Shown here piece by piece: positions 22,365 through 24,222 of a stretch of 24,222 nt of DNA. The DNA lies in NCBI GenBank assembly GCA_002501065.1, contig DLRK01000144.1, positions 1 to 24,222 on the forward strand, written 5' to 3'. A program made the translations under genes and the position numbers. Positions within the stretch are counted from its first letter, which is position 1. Every line of letters begins with the position of its first letter. The notes under the pieces were generated by a model. The model did not search any database, was not told the DNA's origin, and saw nothing but the letters and a program-made list of their open reading frames with translations. This stretch comes from Akkermansiaceae bacterium UBA7890. GTDB lineage: Bacteria; Verrucomicrobiota; Verrucomicrobiia; Verrucomicrobiales; Akkermansiaceae.

Positions 22365-23948
22365 ATGAATAAGGCACAACAGCTTTCCACGGTTCTCGTC
22401 CTCTGCGCAGGAGTCACGCCCCTGGCCGCCGAGGACTATGAAATGCGTCTCTGCAAGCGGGTGGAGGTGAAGCCGGGGCAGTTCCGCATGGTGGAATCCA
22501 TTGAGAAATGGAAGCCCGCGGAGACGGCGGTGATCGTGTGTGACATGTGGGATCTTCATCACTGCAAGAATGCCGTGGACCGGGCAGTCCAGATGGCCCC
22601 CCGCATGAACGAATTGCTCAAGGCCGCCCGGGATCGCGGATCGCTCATTGTGCACGCGCCCTCGTCCTGCATGGAGTTCTACAAGGATCATCCGGCCCGC
22701 AAGCGCGCCCAGTCCGCACCGAAGGCGGGCAACGTACCCGAGGGAATTGACCAGTGGCTGACCTGGCTCGACGAACGGGAGGAGAAGGCCGGGTATCCCA
22801 TTGATCATTCCGACGGCGGGGAGGACGACGACCCGCAGGAGCATGCGGCCTGGGCCAAGAAGCTGGAGAAGATGGGCCGCAATCCGCGGGCCCCGTGGAA
22901 GCGCCAGGCAGGAGGACTGGAGATTGATGGGGCCAGGGACGGCATTACCGACAACGGCACGGAGAACTGGAACCTTCTTGAAAACCACGGAGTGAAAAAC
23001 GTGATCCTGCTGGGGGTGCACACCAACATGTGCGTGCTGGGCCGGCCCTTCGGTCTCCGCCAGATGACCAGGAACGGGAAGAACGTGGTGCTCATGCGGG
23101 ACCTTACCGATACAATGTACAACCCGAAAATGGAGCCCGGGGTGAGCCACTTCCAGGGGACGGACCTGGTTGTGGAGCATATTGAGAAGTATGTCTGTCC
23201 CACGGTGACCAGTGACCAGATCCTGGGCGGGGCGCCCTACCGGTTTGCAACCGACCCGCGCAGGCACATCGTCTTTCTGATCGGGGAGCGGGAGTATCGC
23301 ACCAGAGAAACGTTGCCCGTCTTTGCTGCAAAGTATCTTTCCTCGGGATTTCGCTGCACGTTCGTCTTAGCGGACGGGAAGGATCACAACAGATTCCGGG
23401 GCATCGAGGCGATCAGGGATGCGGACGTGCTCTTCGTCAGCGTGCGGCGGCGGGCCCTTCCCGGGGGAGACCTGAAACTCATCCAGGAGCATGTGCAGGC
23501 GGGCAAGCCGGTGGTGGGCATCCGGACTGCGAGTCATGCGTTTTCCCTGCGCGGCAAACCCGTGCCCGAAGGACACGCGGTGTGGGAGAACTGGGACGCT
23601 GAGGTGATCGGCGGAAACTACAGCGGCCACCATGCCAACAAGCTGAAGACGAAAGTCTGGTCCCTGGACGCGGCCGGGCCGCTCCTCGGGCAGAAGGAGC
23701 CGGTGCGCTTCGAGAGTGGTGGGTCGCTTTACATCAACACGCCCACCCGGCCGGGGCAGGACGTGCTTCTGATGGGGGGCGTTGATGGCGTTGATCGCGA
23801 TGAACCGGTGGCCTGGACCTTCAGGCGCAGGGACGGGGGCAGGACGTTCTATACCTCGCTTGGTCATGTGAGTGATTTCGAGCAGGCAGCCTTCAACGAA
23901 ATGCTGCTGAAGGCGGTGATGTGGTGCGTGGGAACGCCAGCTGACTAG
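22365..23948 (+). CDS. Exported isochorismatase-family hydrolase fused to ThuA-like domain
   Basis: This 527-residue protein has a signal peptide (about 1-22, ending PLAA before ED). Residues about 50-270 are an isochorismatase-like cysteine hydrolase: the first strand AVIVCDMWDLHHC carries the likely catalytic Asp (D60), and VILLGVHTNMCVLGRPFGLRQM carries the likely nucleophile C223. Residues about 285-525 form a ThuA-like domain (trehalose utilization family, class I glutamine amidotransferase-like fold), seen in HIVFLIGEREY, DADVLFVSVRR, GKPVVGIRTASHAF and the closing GRTFYTSLGHVSDFEQAAFNEMLLKAVMWCVG. ThuA-type domains are frequent in exported sugar-related proteins of PVC bacteria. The pairing suggests two steps of a periplasmic degradation path, substrate unknown. 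ATG 22365 is divergent from the exported-protein gene and lacks a close Shine-Dalgarno sequence. Confidence 0.9.
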   Translation: MNKAQQLSTVLVLCAGVTPLAAEDYEMRLCKRVEVKPGQFRMVESIEKWKPAETAVIVCDMWDLHHCKNAVDRAVQMAPRMNELLKAARDRGSLIVHAPSSCMEFYKDHPARKRAQSAPKAGNVPEGIDQWLTWLDEREEKAGYPIDHSDGGEDDDPQEHAAWAKKLEKMGRNPRAPWKRQAGGLEIDGARDGITDNGTENWNLLENHGVKNVILLGVHTNMCVLGRPFGLRQMTRNGKNVVLMRDLTDTMYNPKMEPGVSHFQGTDLVVEHIEKYVCPTVTSDQILGGAPYRFATDPRRHIVFLIGEREYRTRETLPVFAAKYLSSGFRCTFVLADGKDHNRFRGIEAIRDADVLFVSVRRRALPGGDLKLIQEHVQAGKPVVGIRTASHAFSLRGKPVPEGHAVWENWDAEVIGGNYSGHHANKLKTKVWSLDAAGPLLGQKEPVRFESGGSLYINTPTRPGQDVLLMGGVDGVDRDEPVAWTFRRRDGGRTFYTSLGHVSDFEQAAFNEMLLKAVMWCVGTPAD

Positions 23949-24086
23949 AGGGTGAGATCCGCCGGGGAAGACGCTTTCCGGAAGCCCTGCCCGCCGGATG
24001 GTGGGCGCTGAGGCCGCGGTGCAGGTGGCTGGATCGCTGGGGCCACGAATCCCTCTTTACAGGGCAGAGGAGGTTGTTTTGCACGG

Positions 24087-24115
24087 TTGACAGAAAGGGC
24101 GTGAGGCCCGAGTTT
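24087..24115 (+). promoter_or_regulatory. Promoter candidate with perfect -35 before last gene
   Basis: TTGACA (24087-24092) is a perfect -35. At 17 bases lies GAGTTT (24110-24115), a poor -10, ending 11 bases before ATG 24127. Only the -35 half is convincing. Confidence 0.3.
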
Positions 24116-24126
24116 TGCGCCCCACC

Positions 24127-24222
24127 ATGAAGAAAGGCATTCTCATTCAGGTCATCGCCCTGTCGACCCTCAGCACGGGGCTTTCCGCTCAGGATGAACC
24201 AGCTCCGGCTCCAGCTCCGGCT
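24127..24222 (+). CDS. Exported protein, truncated by window end
   Basis: ATG 24127 opens a frame with no stop before the window edge (32 codons visible). The N-terminus is a typical signal peptide: KK, then ILIQVIALSTLSTG and LSA as the cleavage site before QDE. A Pro-Ala repeat begins at once after it (PAPAPAPA). Nothing of the functional part is visible. It lies 178 bases after the isochorismatase-ThuA gene on the same strand. Confidence 0.75.
   Translation, partial: MKKGILIQVIALSTLSTGLSAQDEPAPAPAPA

Noticed and set aside
22140..23267. Upstream extension of the 21615-22139 protein to 550 residues
   Set aside because: The extension is antisense to the isochorismatase-ThuA gene, and the signal peptide at ATG 22139 would be internal, which is implausible.
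24180..24222. Short CT-rich repeat near the right edge as a possible VNTR
   Set aside because: It simply encodes the Pro-Ala repeat after the signal peptide, and too little is visible to call a variable repeat.
1..24222. Search by eye for tRNA, rRNA, CRISPR repeats, insertion sequences and riboswitches
   Set aside because: No cloverleaf-like sequence, regularly spaced repeats, transposase motifs or terminal repeats were noticed. A covariance-model scan (tRNAscan-SE, Infernal) would be decisive.

Overview
This is a GC-rich bacterial window with no RNA genes, CRISPR arrays or mobile elements that I can see. A PSCyt1/DUF1549/DUF1553 protein sits directly upstream of a Tat-exported DUF1501 protein and next to an EF-hand protein. 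That set, together with many exported proteins of no recognised family and an exported isochorismatase-ThuA fusion, is typical of the PVC group. Verrucomicrobiota is the most likely source, Planctomycetota second. This placement is inferred from gene content only.

Layout. (1) 2-4487, plus strand: the 3' part of an EF-hand protein, a haem-binding PSCyt1/DUF1549/DUF1553 protein and a DUF1501 protein, probably one transcription unit for the exported catabolic machinery common in this phylum. (2) 4558-9955, minus strand, read right to left: an ABCG-type half-transporter, a single-pass membrane protein, a large exported helical protein, a small lipoprotein and an exported JAMM/MPN-fold metallopeptidase-like protein. 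This is the most system-like set without an assigned role. (3) 10156-12036, plus: an AsmA-like membrane-anchored protein with a long charged tail. (4) 12097-14349: short mixed-strand genes (exported unknown, RppH-like Nudix hydrolase, cysteine-poor PhnA-like protein, M15-type peptidase lipoprotein). (5) 14375-22139, minus: an exported small protein, then AddB-like and AddA-like helicase-nuclease subunits joined by a 4-base overlap, then a SAM methyltransferase. (6) 22365-24222, plus: the isochorismatase-ThuA fusion and the start of another exported protein cut by the window end.

Gene density is high. The longest gene-free stretches are 22140-22364, 9956-10155 and 8000-8188, and none exceeds 300 bases. 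They hold promoter-like hexamers and inverted repeats, listed separately. Three convergent gene junctions carry compact GC hairpins without a T tract. Clear Shine-Dalgarno sequences are rare. Several starts instead have a -10-like hexamer ending 6-10 bases upstream, which would give nearly leaderless transcripts. The long open frames opposite the real genes are high-GC shadows and were left out.

No computation or database search was run. Family calls come from reading motifs, and residue positions were counted or estimated by hand.
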